From Lentzea albida (lineage in GTDB: Bacteria; Actinomycetota; Actinomycetes; Mycobacteriales; Pseudonocardiaceae): 64,000 bases of DNA. Below the pieces are notes generated by a model that saw only the letters and a program-made list of their open reading frames with translations, searched no databases and had not been told where the DNA came from. The stretch's first letter is position 1. Every line of letters starts with the position of its first letter. The stretch is taken from the NCBI RefSeq assembly GCF_900111005.1, contig NZ_FOFV01000011.1, positions 62,001 through 126,000 of the forward strand. Direction: 5' to 3'. Shown here piece after piece: positions 8,781 to 16,755 of this stretch. A program made the position numbers and the translations under genes.

Positions 8781-8843
8781 CGCTACCACCTCTCGCTCGA
8801 CGACGTCGAATCGAACGATCCTCCACCGCGGTGACCAGGCACA

Positions 8844-8857
8844 GGGACCAAAGACTC
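8844..8857 (-). promoter_or_regulatory. DevR-box-like motif upstream of devR
   Basis: GGGACCAAAGACTC matches 11 of 14 core positions (GGGACTWWAGTCCC). It lies between the stop of the SHOCT gene (8861) and the devR start, and so is placed for autoregulation. Confidence 0.5.
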
Positions 8858-8860
8858 TGA

Positions 8861-9082
8861 TCAACGGGAGCGCAACGTCTTGCGGACCCGCTCGAACTCC
8901 TCGGCGTCGATCTCGCCCCTGGCGAGCCTGTCCTCGAGGATGCGCAGAGCGGAACCGCCGTGGTCGTCGCGGCGGCGGACCAGGAGCACGACGACCGTGA
9001 GCAGCACGCTCCAGAAGAGGACCATGCCCAGCATCATCACGACGAATCCTCCCCAGCCCATCGGGGTGCCGTAGTACATCAC
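8861..9082 (-). CDS. small membrane protein with SHOCT domain
   Basis: A 73-residue protein: a Gly/Met-rich N-terminus, one hydrophobic segment (about residues 12-36), then a basic patch RRRDD and a C-terminal SHOCT motif (ILEDRLARGEIDAEEFERVR). SHOCT domains are short oligomerisation modules often found in stress-related small proteins. It precedes devR on the same strand and may be co-transcribed with it and with the DUF1876 gene behind it (7-base gap). The ATG at 9079 is an equally good start. Confidence 0.82.
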   Translation of the reverse strand: MMYYGTPMGWGGFVVMMLGMVLFWSVLLTVVVLLVRRRDDHGGSALRILEDRLARGEIDAEEFERVRKTLRSR

Positions 9083-9089
9083 GTGCTCC

Positions 9090-9359
9090 TCACTCCGTCA
9101 GCCGGGCGGCAGCGTGGGTGACGCCTTCGATGTCGCCGGCGGCCGCGTCGAGCAACTGGTGGGCCAGATCGGCGAGCGCCCGTGACACGGCGAGCTCGTC
9201 CCCGATCTCCGGGACGTCGCGGTCGGCGGGGTTCAGCCGGGCCTGGCCGAACCCCACCAGGTGGGTCCTGTCCGCGGTGTGCAGGCGCGCCTCCGCCCGC
9301 GTCCGCGACTCGTGCTCGTCGATGCGGATCTCGACCGACCACTTCTTGGCGGTGCTCAT
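9090..9359 (-). CDS. DUF1876 (dsRBD-like) protein, Rv1738/Rv2632c family
   Basis: An 89-residue protein with the family pattern WSVEIRIDEHE, GQARLNPADRDVPEIGDELAVSRAL and a C-terminal GVTHAAARL. In M. tuberculosis, Rv1738 and Rv2632c are strongly DosR-induced; Rv1738 resembles ribosome-associated hibernation factors in fold, so a ribosome-linked dormancy role is plausible. The ATG at 9359 has AGGAGG six bases upstream. The gene lies at the head of a DUF1876-SHOCT-(devR) run. Confidence 0.9.
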   Translation of the reverse strand: MSTAKKWSVEIRIDEHESRTRAEARLHTADRTHLVGFGQARLNPADRDVPEIGDELAVSRALADLAHQLLDAAAGDIEGVTHAAARLTE

Positions 9360-9486
9360 GGAGCCTCCTCGTCCGGGGGCTCCAGCGTGGAACGGCGCTC
9401 GTGGGTGTTCGCAGAGTCGAACTACCCGTACCGGGCGAGCCCCTCCGCCCTGTCCGGCGGGCCGCCGACGGCCGGATCGTCGAGGT

Positions 9487-10179
9487 ATGCGCTGGAGTGC
9501 CGCGGAAGCCGCGGAGATCGTGGAGGCAGCCAGGAGAGCGCCCGTGCACAGCGCGGGCAAACCCTGGGTGCTGGAGCTGCACAACCGGTCGGTCTACCTC
9601 TACGAGGTCGCGCACCGGTCGTCGCACGACCCCCTGGGCATGGACCGGCTGCTGACCTGCGGCGCGGCCCTGGAGCACATCGTGCTCGCCGTCCGGGTCG
9701 CGGGCTGGCACGCCAAGGTGGTGTTCCCCGCGGACCACGCCAACCCCGACCTGATCGCGATCGTCCGCGCAGATCGGCGGCAGCCGCCGGACGAGCAGGA
9801 GCTCGCCCAGCACCGGGCGGTGCTGCTGCCCGACGGCACGGCCGACGGCGTGGCCGGGGTTCTCGTGTCCGCCAACCACTGGGCGGGCACCGAGCTCCAC
9901 CCGGTGGACGACGGGACGCTGGTCGTGGTGACGGTCGGCGACGGCCGTCCCGACCACGTGCGCGGTGGCGCGGCCCTGCAGGCCGCGCTGCTCGCGGCGA
10001 GGTCGGCCGGGGTGCGCGTCCGCCCGGTGGTGCACCTGATGCACCGCCAGCAGTGGCGTGCGGGGCTCATCGAACACCACGAGCTGGCCGGTTACCCGCA
10101 GGCGTTGCTGCTCGTCGGCACGAAGGACCCGGACGGAGCGGGACCAACGACCGCGTCCGCGGGCGCGCCCCGTTCCTAG
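9487..10179 (+). CDS. short nitroreductase-like protein, Acg-related, truncated core
   Basis: A 230-residue protein, about 100 residues shorter than the two full Acg-like proteins in the window. It keeps the opening AAEIVEAARRAPVHSAGKPWVLEL (the usual APSVHNSQPW is altered to APVHSAGKPW), a cysteine-glycine stretch LTCGAALEHIVLAVR, and a C-terminal segment ending YPQALLLVGT. It is therefore a degenerate or minimal Acg-type flavin protein. The start at ATG 9487 has GAGGT unusually close, so a leaderless or alternative start is possible. A DevR-like box lies inside its 3' end, before the CBS gene. Confidence 0.72.
   Translation: MRWSAAEAAEIVEAARRAPVHSAGKPWVLELHNRSVYLYEVAHRSSHDPLGMDRLLTCGAALEHIVLAVRVAGWHAKVVFPADHANPDLIAIVRADRRQPPDEQELAQHRAVLLPDGTADGVAGVLVSANHWAGTELHPVDDGTLVVVTVGDGRPDHVRGGAALQAALLAARSAGVRVRPVVHLMHRQQWRAGLIEHHELAGYPQALLLVGTKDPDGAGPTTASAGAPRS
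10140..10153 (+). promoter_or_regulatory. possible DevR-box before the CBS-USP pair
   Basis: GGGACCAACGACCG, 10 of 14 core positions. It lies within the last codons of the preceding gene and about 53 bases upstream of the CBS protein start at 10206. Confidence 0.35.
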
Positions 10180-10205
10180 CGTCGGAGGAAGAGAGGAGGC
10201 GCGCC

Positions 10206-10775
10206 ATGCGTGCTCGCGACATCATGACCAGTCCGGCCGTCACGGTGACTCCGCAGGTGCCCGTGCGCGGCGCCGCGGCGTTGCTCGTGTCCCACGGTTT
10301 CACCGCGTTGCCGGTGGTGGACGAGGACAAGCGGATCATCGGCATCGTCACCGAGGCGGACCTGCTGCGCAACGGGTACGTCGACGAGGAGGGCGGCAAG
10401 ACCGTCGGGGAGGTGATGACCACTCCCGCCGTCGCCGTCGACGCCGACGCGCAGGGCACCGTGATCGCCCGGATGTTCGTCGACGACCACATCCGGTGCG
10501 TACCGATCGTCGACGGCTCGGAGGTCGTCGGCGTCGTCACCCGCCGGGACCTCGTGCGGGTCCTCGCCCGCACCGACACCACCGTCGCCGCCGAGGCGCA
10601 ACGCGTGCTCGACCTGTACGGCGGAGGTCGCAAGTGGACGGTCGTCGTCCAGGACGGCGAGGCCGTGGTCGGCGCGGAGAACGCCGACGAGGAGACCGAA
10701 CGCGTGCTGACCGCGCTCGCCGGCTCCGTCGCCGGCGTGCTGCGCGTCCGAGTTCTGACGGAGGGAGAGCGATGA
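10206..10775 (+). CDS. CBS-domain pair protein with BON-like tail
   Basis: A 189-residue protein with two CBS motifs (about 1-58 and 65-122; MRARDIMTSPAVTV, VGEVMTTPAVAV, each ending in VTxADLLR or VTRRDLVR). A C-terminal 60-residue beta-alpha-beta tail resembles a degenerate BON domain. CBS pairs bind adenosine nucleotides; the closest known analogue by size and setting is Hrp1 (Rv2626c), a DosR-regulon protein. AGGAGG precedes the ATG. The stop overlaps the start of the USP gene (ATGA), so the two form an operon. Confidence 0.85.
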   Translation: MRARDIMTSPAVTVTPQVPVRGAAALLVSHGFTALPVVDEDKRIIGIVTEADLLRNGYVDEEGGKTVGEVMTTPAVAVDADAQGTVIARMFVDDHIRCVPIVDGSEVVGVVTRRDLVRVLARTDTTVAAEAQRVLDLYGGGRKWTVVVQDGEAVVGAENADEETERVLTALAGSVAGVLRVRVLTEGER

Positions 10776-11650
10776 AGGGACCTGACGCCCCCGTCGTGGT
10801 CGGTGTCGACGGTTCGTCGTCGGCGCTGGCAGCGGTGCGGTGGGCCGCCGAGGAGTGCGCCCGCCACCACACCCGGCTCCGGCTGGTGCACGGGTACTCA
10901 CTGCCCGTCCGGGGATATCCCGAGATCATCATGACCGCCAACGAGATCCGGCGGGCCATCCAGGACCAGGCTCACGAGTGGCTGACCGAGGCGACCGCGG
11001 CCGCCCGTGCCGCGGCACCCGGTGTCGAGGTCGTCACGGAGGTGGTCGCCGACAACGGGACACACCTGCTGATCGAGGAGTCGCGGGCCGCGAAGCTGAT
11101 GGTGCTCGGGTCCACGGGACTCGGCAACGTCACCGGCCTGCTGGTCGGTTCGACGGCGCTGGCCCTCGCCTCCCACGGCGAGTGCCCGCTGGTCGTCGTC
11201 CGCGGTACCGCCGTGCCGGACGGCCCCGTGGTGGTCGGCGTCGACGGCTCCCCGACGAGCGAGGCGGCACTCGCCTTCGCGTTCGAGGAGGCGTCCACGC
11301 GCGGCTGCGGGCTGACCGCGGTCCTGTGCTGGCAGGACTTCATGGTGGAGAGCGCTTACAGCGCCACGCGGTTCACCGTGGACTGGGGACAGGTCGAAGG
11401 GGAGGAACGGCGGCTGCTGGCACAGCGACTGGCCGGGTGGCAGGAGAAGTACCCGGACGTCGAGGTGCACCGCGTGGTCCTGCGCGACCGCCCGGTGAGA
11501 GCTCTCATGAGGTACGGCGCCGAGGCGCAGCTCGTGGTCGTGGGCAGCCACGGGCACGGCGGGTTCGCGGGCATGCTGCTCGGGTCGACGAGCCAGGCGC
11601 TCGTCTACAACGCCCCGTGCCCGCTGGCGATCGTGCGCCAGGCCGGATGA
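10772..11650 (+). CDS. tandem universal stress protein
   Basis: A 292-residue protein with two complete USP domains (about 7-146 and 150-290). Both carry the ATP-binding signature G-x2-G-x9-G-S (GSTGLGNVTGLLVGST and GSHGHGGFAGMLLGST) and begin VVVGVDGS. This is the architecture of M. tuberculosis Rv2623 and Rv2005c/Rv2028c-type DosR-regulon USPs, which bind ATP and influence growth arrest. It is translationally coupled to the CBS gene, a pairing repeated at 19.3-20.2 kb, so the two products may act together. A strong hairpin follows. Confidence 0.92.
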   Translation: MKGPDAPVVVGVDGSSSALAAVRWAAEECARHHTRLRLVHGYSLPVRGYPEIIMTANEIRRAIQDQAHEWLTEATAAARAAAPGVEVVTEVVADNGTHLLIEESRAAKLMVLGSTGLGNVTGLLVGSTALALASHGECPLVVVRGTAVPDGPVVVGVDGSPTSEAALAFAFEEASTRGCGLTAVLCWQDFMVESAYSATRFTVDWGQVEGEERRLLAQRLAGWQEKYPDVEVHRVVLRDRPVRALMRYGAEAQLVVVGSHGHGGFAGMLLGSTSQALVYNAPCPLAIVRQAG

Positions 11651-11655
11651 GAGGA

Positions 11656-11691
11656 CCGGGGCGGTCTCCCGTGGTGGGGAGACCGCCCCGG
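11656..11691 (+). terminator. hairpin after USP gene
   Basis: Bases 11656-11670 pair perfectly with 11677-11691 (15 bp, 6-nt loop), six bases after the USP stop codon. Confidence 0.85.
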
Positions 11692-11833
11692 CGGCGTCCG
11701 GCGCCGGACAGCGGAGAGGGGTGATGACGGGAGTCGTGTCAGTGGTGTCCTGGCTTCGGGAAGGGGTTGTTCACCGGAAGTACGGGCGGCCTTCTGGTGT
11801 CAGGTAAGGGAAGGTCTGTTCACCGACAGGGGA

Positions 11834-11866
11834 GAGGGCTGCTCACCGAAGTGGTGAGCAGCCCTC
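11834..11866 (-). terminator. hairpin after minus-strand USP gene
   Basis: Bases 11834-11847 pair perfectly with 11853-11866 (14 bp, 5-nt loop), just beyond the stop of the minus-strand USP at 11870. The 140 bases between this and the preceding hairpin hold no gene; a phrase TGTTCACCG or TGCTCACCG recurs three times there (about 11768, 11817 and 11840). Confidence 0.8.
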
Positions 11867-11869
11867 GTC

Positions 11870-12325
11870 TCAGCGCGTCCTGTCGACGACCGGTGGCGGG
11901 ATGACCACCACCGGGCAGTGCGACCGGCGCAGGCACTTCGCCGCCACGCTGCCGAGCACGGCTCCCGCGAGCGGCCCGTGGCCACGCGTGCCCACGACGA
12001 GGAGGTCGGCGTGGCGAGAAGCCTCGACGAGGTGGTCAGCGGCCTCTCCGACCACCACGGTCTCGGCGACGTCCGGCGCGTCGCGCACAGCCGCCCGCGC
12101 GAGCTCCACGGTGGCGTGCAGCTCCTGCGCGGGATGCCGGCGCGGCCTCTCCCCGTACGGGTGCAGCGCCATCGACGTGGCCGGCACGAACACGGGTTCC
12201 TGGTGGTAGGCCAGCAAAGCCTCCACTCGCGCGCCGCGGCGCGCCGACTCGTCGATCGCCCACCGCAGGGCGGCCTCCGCCTGCGTGGATCCGTCCACGC
12301 CCACAACGATCACAGGTGTTCTCAT
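11870..12325 (-). CDS. universal stress protein, single domain
   Basis: A 151-residue USP with IVVGVDGST at the start, the full ATP-binding signature GTRGHGPLAGAVLGS and the terminal strand CPVVVIP. It is typical of the ATP-binding USP subclass. It is divergent from the DUF1918/MgtC-like pair, with a DevR-like box in the shared promoter region 54 bases upstream of its start. Confidence 0.92.
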   Translation of the reverse strand: MRTPVIVVGVDGSTQAEAALRWAIDESARRGARVEALLAYHQEPVFVPATSMALHPYGERPRRHPAQELHATVELARAAVRDAPDVAETVVVGEAADHLVEASRHADLLVVGTRGHGPLAGAVLGSVAAKCLRRSHCPVVVIPPPVVDRTR

Positions 12326-12378
12326 CTTCCGCTCCCATCGCTCTCCCCGAGGGTGGTCGCGGCCCGGTCCCGTCGGCA

Positions 12379-12392
12379 GGGACCAACGTCAC
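12379..12392. promoter_or_regulatory. DevR-box-like motif, divergent promoter
   Basis: GGGACCAACGTCAC matches 11 of 14 core positions. It lies between the USP start (12325, minus) and the DUF1918 start (12475, plus). Confidence 0.5.
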
Positions 12393-12474
12393 GACCGCGG
12401 CGAGCCCATCCGCACTGCTGACGTGCCGTGCCGAAGGCGAACCCTCGAACGACGTGCGACGAGAGGACGGGGTC

Positions 12475-12684
12475 ATGAAAGCCGAAGCGGGTGACTGGCT
12501 GGTCGTCGAGGGGCCGGTGATCGACCACGGAGGCCGTCGCGGGCTGATCCTGGAGGTGCGGCACGAGGACGGTACACCGCCGTACCTGGTGCGGTGGCTC
12601 GACGACGGGCACGAGACCCTCGTGTTCCCCGGGCCGGACGCGCACGTCCTCGCGGCCGGGGACGTGCACCTGCACGCGGACTGA
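12475..12684 (+). CDS. DUF1918 small protein
   Basis: A 69-residue protein with the family signature: AEAGDWLVVEG, an RRGLILEV stretch and PPYLVRWLDDGHETLVFPGPDA. DUF1918 is an SH3-like small fold common in actinobacteria, of unknown biochemistry, often near stress genes. The ATG at 12475 follows GAGAGGACGGGGTC. The next gene begins six bases after its stop, so the two are co-transcribed. Confidence 0.85.
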   Translation: MKAEAGDWLVVEGPVIDHGGRRGLILEVRHEDGTPPYLVRWLDDGHETLVFPGPDAHVLAAGDVHLHAD

Positions 12685-12689
12685 GGCCC

Positions 12690-13901
12690 GTGGACACCGC
12701 GACCGCGCTGGGGCACCTCGCGACGGCGCTCGCGATCGGCCTGCTGCTGGGCGTGGAGCGCGAGCACGACAACGCCCGTGACTCGGTGCGGCCCGCGGGC
12801 TCGAGGACCTTCCCGCTGATCGCACTGGCCGGTGCGATCAGCGCGGCGGTCTCCCCGATCGCGCTCGGGGTCGGGCTGGTGGCCGTCGCGGCGCTGGTGA
12901 TCGCCTGGTACCTGCGCACCGACGAGGCCGGTGCCACGACGGAGATCGCCGCCATCACGGCGTTCCTGCTGGGCGCGCTCGCCTGGGACCGGCCCGAGCT
13001 CGCGGTGCCGGTCGGCGTCGTGGCGGCCGCCCTGCTCGCCGCGAAGCGACCGCTGCACCGCTTCGCGCGCAAGGTGGTGAGCGATCAGGACGTCCGCGAC
13101 GCGATGATCCTCTTCGTGGTGGCGTTCGTGGTGCTGCCGCTGCTGCCGGACCGCCCGCTGGGACCGTTCGGGGTGCTCAACCCGACCCGCGTGTGGTGGC
13201 TGGTCATCGCGGTGACCGTGATCGGCTGGGCCGGGTACGTCGCGGCACGTGCCTTCGGGCAGCGCTGGGGCCTGCTCGTCAGCGGGTTCGCCGGCGGTTT
13301 CGTGTCGGGGTCCGCGACGACGGCGGTGATGGGGCGCCGGTACCGGGCGGTCGGTGCGGCGGCGTTCCCCGGCGCTGTGGCGGTGAACCTGGCCACCCTC
13401 GCGCAGGTCGTCGCGGTCACCGCGGTGGCGGGCCCTTCGGTCGCCCTCCGGCTGCTGCCCGCCGCCGGGGCGGGCGCGGTGGTGCTGCTGCTGGAGGTGG
13501 CGTGGCTCGTCTGGCACACCGGCCCCGCCGACACCGACGACGAGACCGCGGTGAACAGGCCGATGTCGGTCAGGGCGGCGATGACGCTCGCCGCGGTTCT
13601 GGTGTCGTTCCTGGTGATCACCCGGTCGGCGGCCGAGTGGTTCGGCGGCGGGGGAGTCGTGGCCGCGAGCGCGCTCGGTGGTCTCGCGGACGCCCACGCG
13701 GCCGCGATCGCCGCCGCTTCCCTGGCGCCGCAGTCGATTCCCGTCCACACGGCGGTGCTGGCGTGTGGTGCCGCGCTGGCGACGAACACCGTGGTGAAGC
13801 TCGTCCTGGCGACGGTGACCGGCGGGCCGGGATTCGCGCTGCGCCTCGGTGGGTGGCTCGTCCCGGTCGTGGCCGCGGTGGCGCTGGGCTTGGCCTGGTA
13901 G
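12690..13901 (+). CDS. MgtC/SapB-type membrane protein with DUF4010
   Basis: A 403-residue integral membrane protein. The N-terminal ~130 residues show the MgtC/SapB core (ATALAIGLLLGVEREH, then AGSRTFPLIALAGA) and the rest is a DUF4010-type bundle, for about 11-12 TM segments overall. SGFAGGFVSGSATTAVMGRR is a conserved loop of the family. MgtC-like proteins affect Mg2+ limitation survival and inner-membrane energetics; a transported substrate is not proven. The GTG at 12690 is chosen because it starts the MgtC fold and sits six bases after the DUF1918 stop. Confidence 0.82.
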   Translation: MDTATALGHLATALAIGLLLGVEREHDNARDSVRPAGSRTFPLIALAGAISAAVSPIALGVGLVAVAALVIAWYLRTDEAGATTEIAAITAFLLGALAWDRPELAVPVGVVAAALLAAKRPLHRFARKVVSDQDVRDAMILFVVAFVVLPLLPDRPLGPFGVLNPTRVWWLVIAVTVIGWAGYVAARAFGQRWGLLVSGFAGGFVSGSATTAVMGRRYRAVGAAAFPGAVAVNLATLAQVVAVTAVAGPSVALRLLPAAGAGAVVLLLEVAWLVWHTGPADTDDETAVNRPMSVRAAMTLAAVLVSFLVITRSAAEWFGGGGVVAASALGGLADAHAAAIAAASLAPQSIPVHTAVLACGAALATNTVVKLVLATVTGGPGFALRLGGWLVPVVAAVALGLAW

Positions 13902-13913
13902 GACGAAAGTCCT
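13900..13913 (+). promoter_or_regulatory. DevR-box-like palindrome before the seven-gene operon
   Basis: AGGACGAAAGTCCT, an inverted repeat matching 11 of 14 core positions. It begins within the stop codon of the preceding gene and lies 60 bases before the first USP of the 13.97-23.5 kb operon. It closely resembles the site at 3820. Confidence 0.55.
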
Positions 13914-13972
13914 GCCGCCCTGGGGACTCCGGCCACTCTCCGGTGATCACGGCGGCCGGAAGGCTCAGGGAC

Positions 13973-14485
13973 ATGAGCGACGTGGAGACCCGGCCCGTGG
14001 TGGTCGGCGTGGACGGATCCGCCGCCTCGCGGGCGGCGTTGGAATGGGCCGTGGACGAAGCACGGCGGCGCGGGTGCCGCGTCGACGCGGTGCACGCCTG
14101 GCACCCGGACTACGGGATCCTGATCGGTCCCGTGCCGGCCGAGGTGATCATGGCGATGTCCCCGCAGGAGATGGAGAAGAAGGCGCGGGCGGGGCTGGAC
14201 GAGGCGGTGAGGGGCTTCGACGACGTCGAGATCCGCGAGGTCCTCGTCGAAGCCGACCCCCGGACCGCGCTGGTCGACGCTTCCCGGGACGCCGACCTGC
14301 TCGTGGTCGGTAACCGCGGCCACGGCGTGCTCGCCGAGGTGATCCTCGGTTCGGTCAGCAAGTACTGCGTGCACCACGCCGCCTGCCCGGTGGTCGTGCT
14401 CCGGGAGCCCAGGACCGGCGAACCCGAGCAGGAGCGCCACATCCCCGAGCCCGCGCTCCCGCTGACCCCCGGACCGCTGCTGTGA
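13973..14485 (+). CDS. universal stress protein
   Basis: A 170-residue USP with VVVGVDGS near the start and the intact ATP signature GNRGHGVLAEVILGS. It has about 20 extra Pro/Glu-rich residues at the C-terminus. It is the first gene of a tightly packed seven-gene run, and the next gene starts on a GTG overlapping its stop (GTGA). The box at 13900 suggests DevR control. Confidence 0.9.
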   Translation: MSDVETRPVVVGVDGSAASRAALEWAVDEARRRGCRVDAVHAWHPDYGILIGPVPAEVIMAMSPQEMEKKARAGLDEAVRGFDDVEIREVLVEADPRTALVDASRDADLLVVGNRGHGVLAEVILGSVSKYCVHHAACPVVVLREPRTGEPEQERHIPEPALPLTPGPLL

Positions 14486-16743
14486 AAGTCCGCACGGGCC
14501 ACCTGTCCTTGACTGCGGTGGTGCTCACCACTCTCGCGGGAGGAGTGGTGTGGTTCCAGGACCCGCAGAGCGCGCGTACCTGGTGGGCCGTGGCGACCGC
14601 GACAGCCGTCGTTCCCGCGGTGTGGTGGGTCGTCGAGGACCTGCGCGCCAAGCGGTTCGGGGCGGACGTGCTGGCCGTGTTCGCGCTCCTCGGCACGCTC
14701 GCGGTCGGCGAGCACCTCGCGGGTGCCGTCGTCGCGGTCATGGTCGGAACGGGGCACGCGCTCGACGACTACGCCCGGCGGCGCGCCCGGCGGGACCTGA
14801 GCGCGTTGCTGGAACGGGCGCCGAGCCGGACCTGGGTCCGGGCGAACGGCGATCTCCGCACGATCGGGGTCGACGCGGTCCGCCCCGGTGACGAGGTCGT
14901 GGTGCGCCCTGGCGAGGTCGTTCCCGTGGACGGCGTCCTGCTCGGTGACGCGACGTTCGACGAGTCCGCGCTGACCGGTGAACCGGAACCGGTCACCCGG
15001 CTGCGCGGCGAACGCGTCCGCAGCGGTGTGGTGGCCACCGGATCGGTGGCTGACGTGCGGGCGTCCGCGTCCGCGGCGGAGAGCACCTACGCCGGCGTGG
15101 TGCGGCTGGCCGAGGAGGCGGCGGCCCGGAGCGCACCCGTGGTCCGCGTCGCCGACCGCGTCGCCGCGGTCTTCCTGCCGGTCGCCGTGCTGGTGGCGGG
15201 GCTCGCCGCGGTGCTGACCGGTGACCTGACGCGCGCGGTGGCGGTGCTGGTGACCGCGACCCCGTGCCCGCTGCTGCTCGCCGTGCCGGTGGCGATCACC
15301 GCCGGGATGTCGCGGGCGTCCCGCGCGGGCGTCGTGGTCCGCGACGGCCAGGCGCTGGAGGCGCTGGGGAACGTGCGGACCGCGGTGCTCGACAAGACGG
15401 GCACCGTGACGGTCGGACGTCCGGTGGTCGTGGACGTCGTGCCCGCGCCGCGGTGGTTCCCGTCGGGAGTGCTGGGCCTCGCGGCCTCGGTCGAGCAGTT
15501 CTCCACCCACGCGCTGGCCTCGGCGGTGGTGGAGGCGGCGAGAACGGCGGGCCTGCACGTGGATCCGGCGCAGGACGTGCACGAGCGCCCCGGCCACGGC
15601 GTGGGCGGACGCGTCGGGACCGCGGCGGTCTTCGTCGGTGCCCGTGACGAGGAACCCGAGCAGGCGTGGGAGCTCGCCGCCGCGGCGAAGGCACGGCTGG
15701 ACGCGGCGACGCCGGTGTGGGTCCGCGCCGACGACGAGTACGTCGGCGCGCTGCTGCTCCGCGACCCGCTGCGCCGGGAGGCGGGCCGGACGGTGCAGCG
15801 GTTGCGCGCGGCCGGCCTGCGGCGCCTGGTCATGCTGACGGGCGACCGTCCGGCGGTCGCGCAGGACGTCGCCGCGATCCTCGGGCTCGACGACGTGGTG
15901 GCGAGGTGCACGCCCGAGGACAAGGTCGCGCGGGTCCGCGAGGAACGCTCCGGCGGGGTCACGCTGATGGCCGGCGACGGCATCAACGACGCGCCGGCGC
16001 TCGCCGCCGCCGACGTCGGGGTCGCGCTGGGCGGCCGCGGCAGCGCGGCGGCGGCCCAGGCGGCGGACGCGGTCGTCCTCGACGACCGCATCGACCGGCT
16101 CGCGGACGCCGTCGAGATCGCCGGGAACGCCAGGCGGATCGCGGTGCAGAGCGCGACGGCAGGCATGGGGCTGGCGCTCGTGGCGATGGGCTTCGCCGCG
16201 CTCGGACTGCTGCCGCCCATCGGCGGTGCGCTGGTCCAGGAGGCGATCGACGTCGCGGTGATCCTCTACTCGCTGCGCGCGCTGCTTCCGTTGCGGCACG
16301 GCAGGGTGCGCGCGGGAACGGCGGGGCTGCTGTCCCGGTTCGACGCCGAACACGTGGCCCTGCAGGAGGCCCGGGACGCGGTCCGGATCGCGGCCGACTC
16401 CCTGCACGCGGGTATGACGGAGGAGGCCGCGACGGCCGTGCGGAAAGCCCACGAGCTGGCGGTCGAGCGACTGCTGCCCCACGAGCGCGCCGAAGAGCAC
16501 GAGCTCTACCCGGTGCTGACCGCGGAGTTCCGGGATCCGCACGCGACCGTGCCGATGAGCCGCGGCCACGTCGAGATCGAACGCCTGGTGCGCAGGCTCG
16601 GCCGGCACCTCGACGAACCCGGCGGCCTGACCGCGGACCAGGTCGACGACCTGCGCGCCACTCTCTACGGCCTCGACGCAGTGCTGCGCCTGCACTTCGC
16701 GCAGGAAGAAGAGAGCTACTTCGTGCTCGCGGACCACCGCTGA
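14482..16743 (+). CDS. P1B-5-type metal ATPase with C-terminal hemerythrin domain
   Basis: A 753-residue heavy-metal P-type ATPase. The metal-binding TM motif is T260-P-C-P instead of CPC; the phosphorylation site is D304-K-T-G-T and the hinge GDGIND is at 498-503. From about residue 620 to the end there is a hemerythrin-like domain (HxxxE and HFxxEE motifs, with HERAEEHELYP, SRGHVEIERL and LHFAQEEES). The TPCP motif plus hemerythrin tail defines the P1B-5 group, whose studied member, Sinorhizobium Nia, is linked to Ni/Fe export. There is no N-terminal heavy-metal domain. The diiron-type tail could sense O2 or metal. It overlaps the upstream USP and is followed 12 bases later by the GNAT fusion. 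Confidence 0.87.
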   Translation: MKVRTGHLSLTAVVLTTLAGGVVWFQDPQSARTWWAVATATAVVPAVWWVVEDLRAKRFGADVLAVFALLGTLAVGEHLAGAVVAVMVGTGHALDDYARRRARRDLSALLERAPSRTWVRANGDLRTIGVDAVRPGDEVVVRPGEVVPVDGVLLGDATFDESALTGEPEPVTRLRGERVRSGVVATGSVADVRASASAAESTYAGVVRLAEEAAARSAPVVRVADRVAAVFLPVAVLVAGLAAVLTGDLTRAVAVLVTATPCPLLLAVPVAITAGMSRASRAGVVVRDGQALEALGNVRTAVLDKTGTVTVGRPVVVDVVPAPRWFPSGVLGLAASVEQFSTHALASAVVEAARTAGLHVDPAQDVHERPGHGVGGRVGTAAVFVGARDEEPEQAWELAAAAKARLDAATPVWVRADDEYVGALLLRDPLRREAGRTVQRLRAAGLRRLVMLTGDRPAVAQDVAAILGLDDVVARCTPEDKVARVREERSGGVTLMAGDGINDAPALAAADVGVALGGRGSAAAAQAADAVVLDDRIDRLADAVEIAGNARRIAVQSATAGMGLALVAMGFAALGLLPPIGGALVQEAIDVAVILYSLRALLPLRHGRVRAGTAGLLSRFDAEHVALQEARDAVRIAADSLHAGMTEEAATAVRKAHELAVERLLPHERAEEHELYPVLTAEFRDPHATVPMSRGHVEIERLVRRLGRHLDEPGGLTADQVDDLRATLYGLDAVLRLHFAQEEESYFVLADHR

Positions 16744-16755
16744 GGAAGGAACGAC

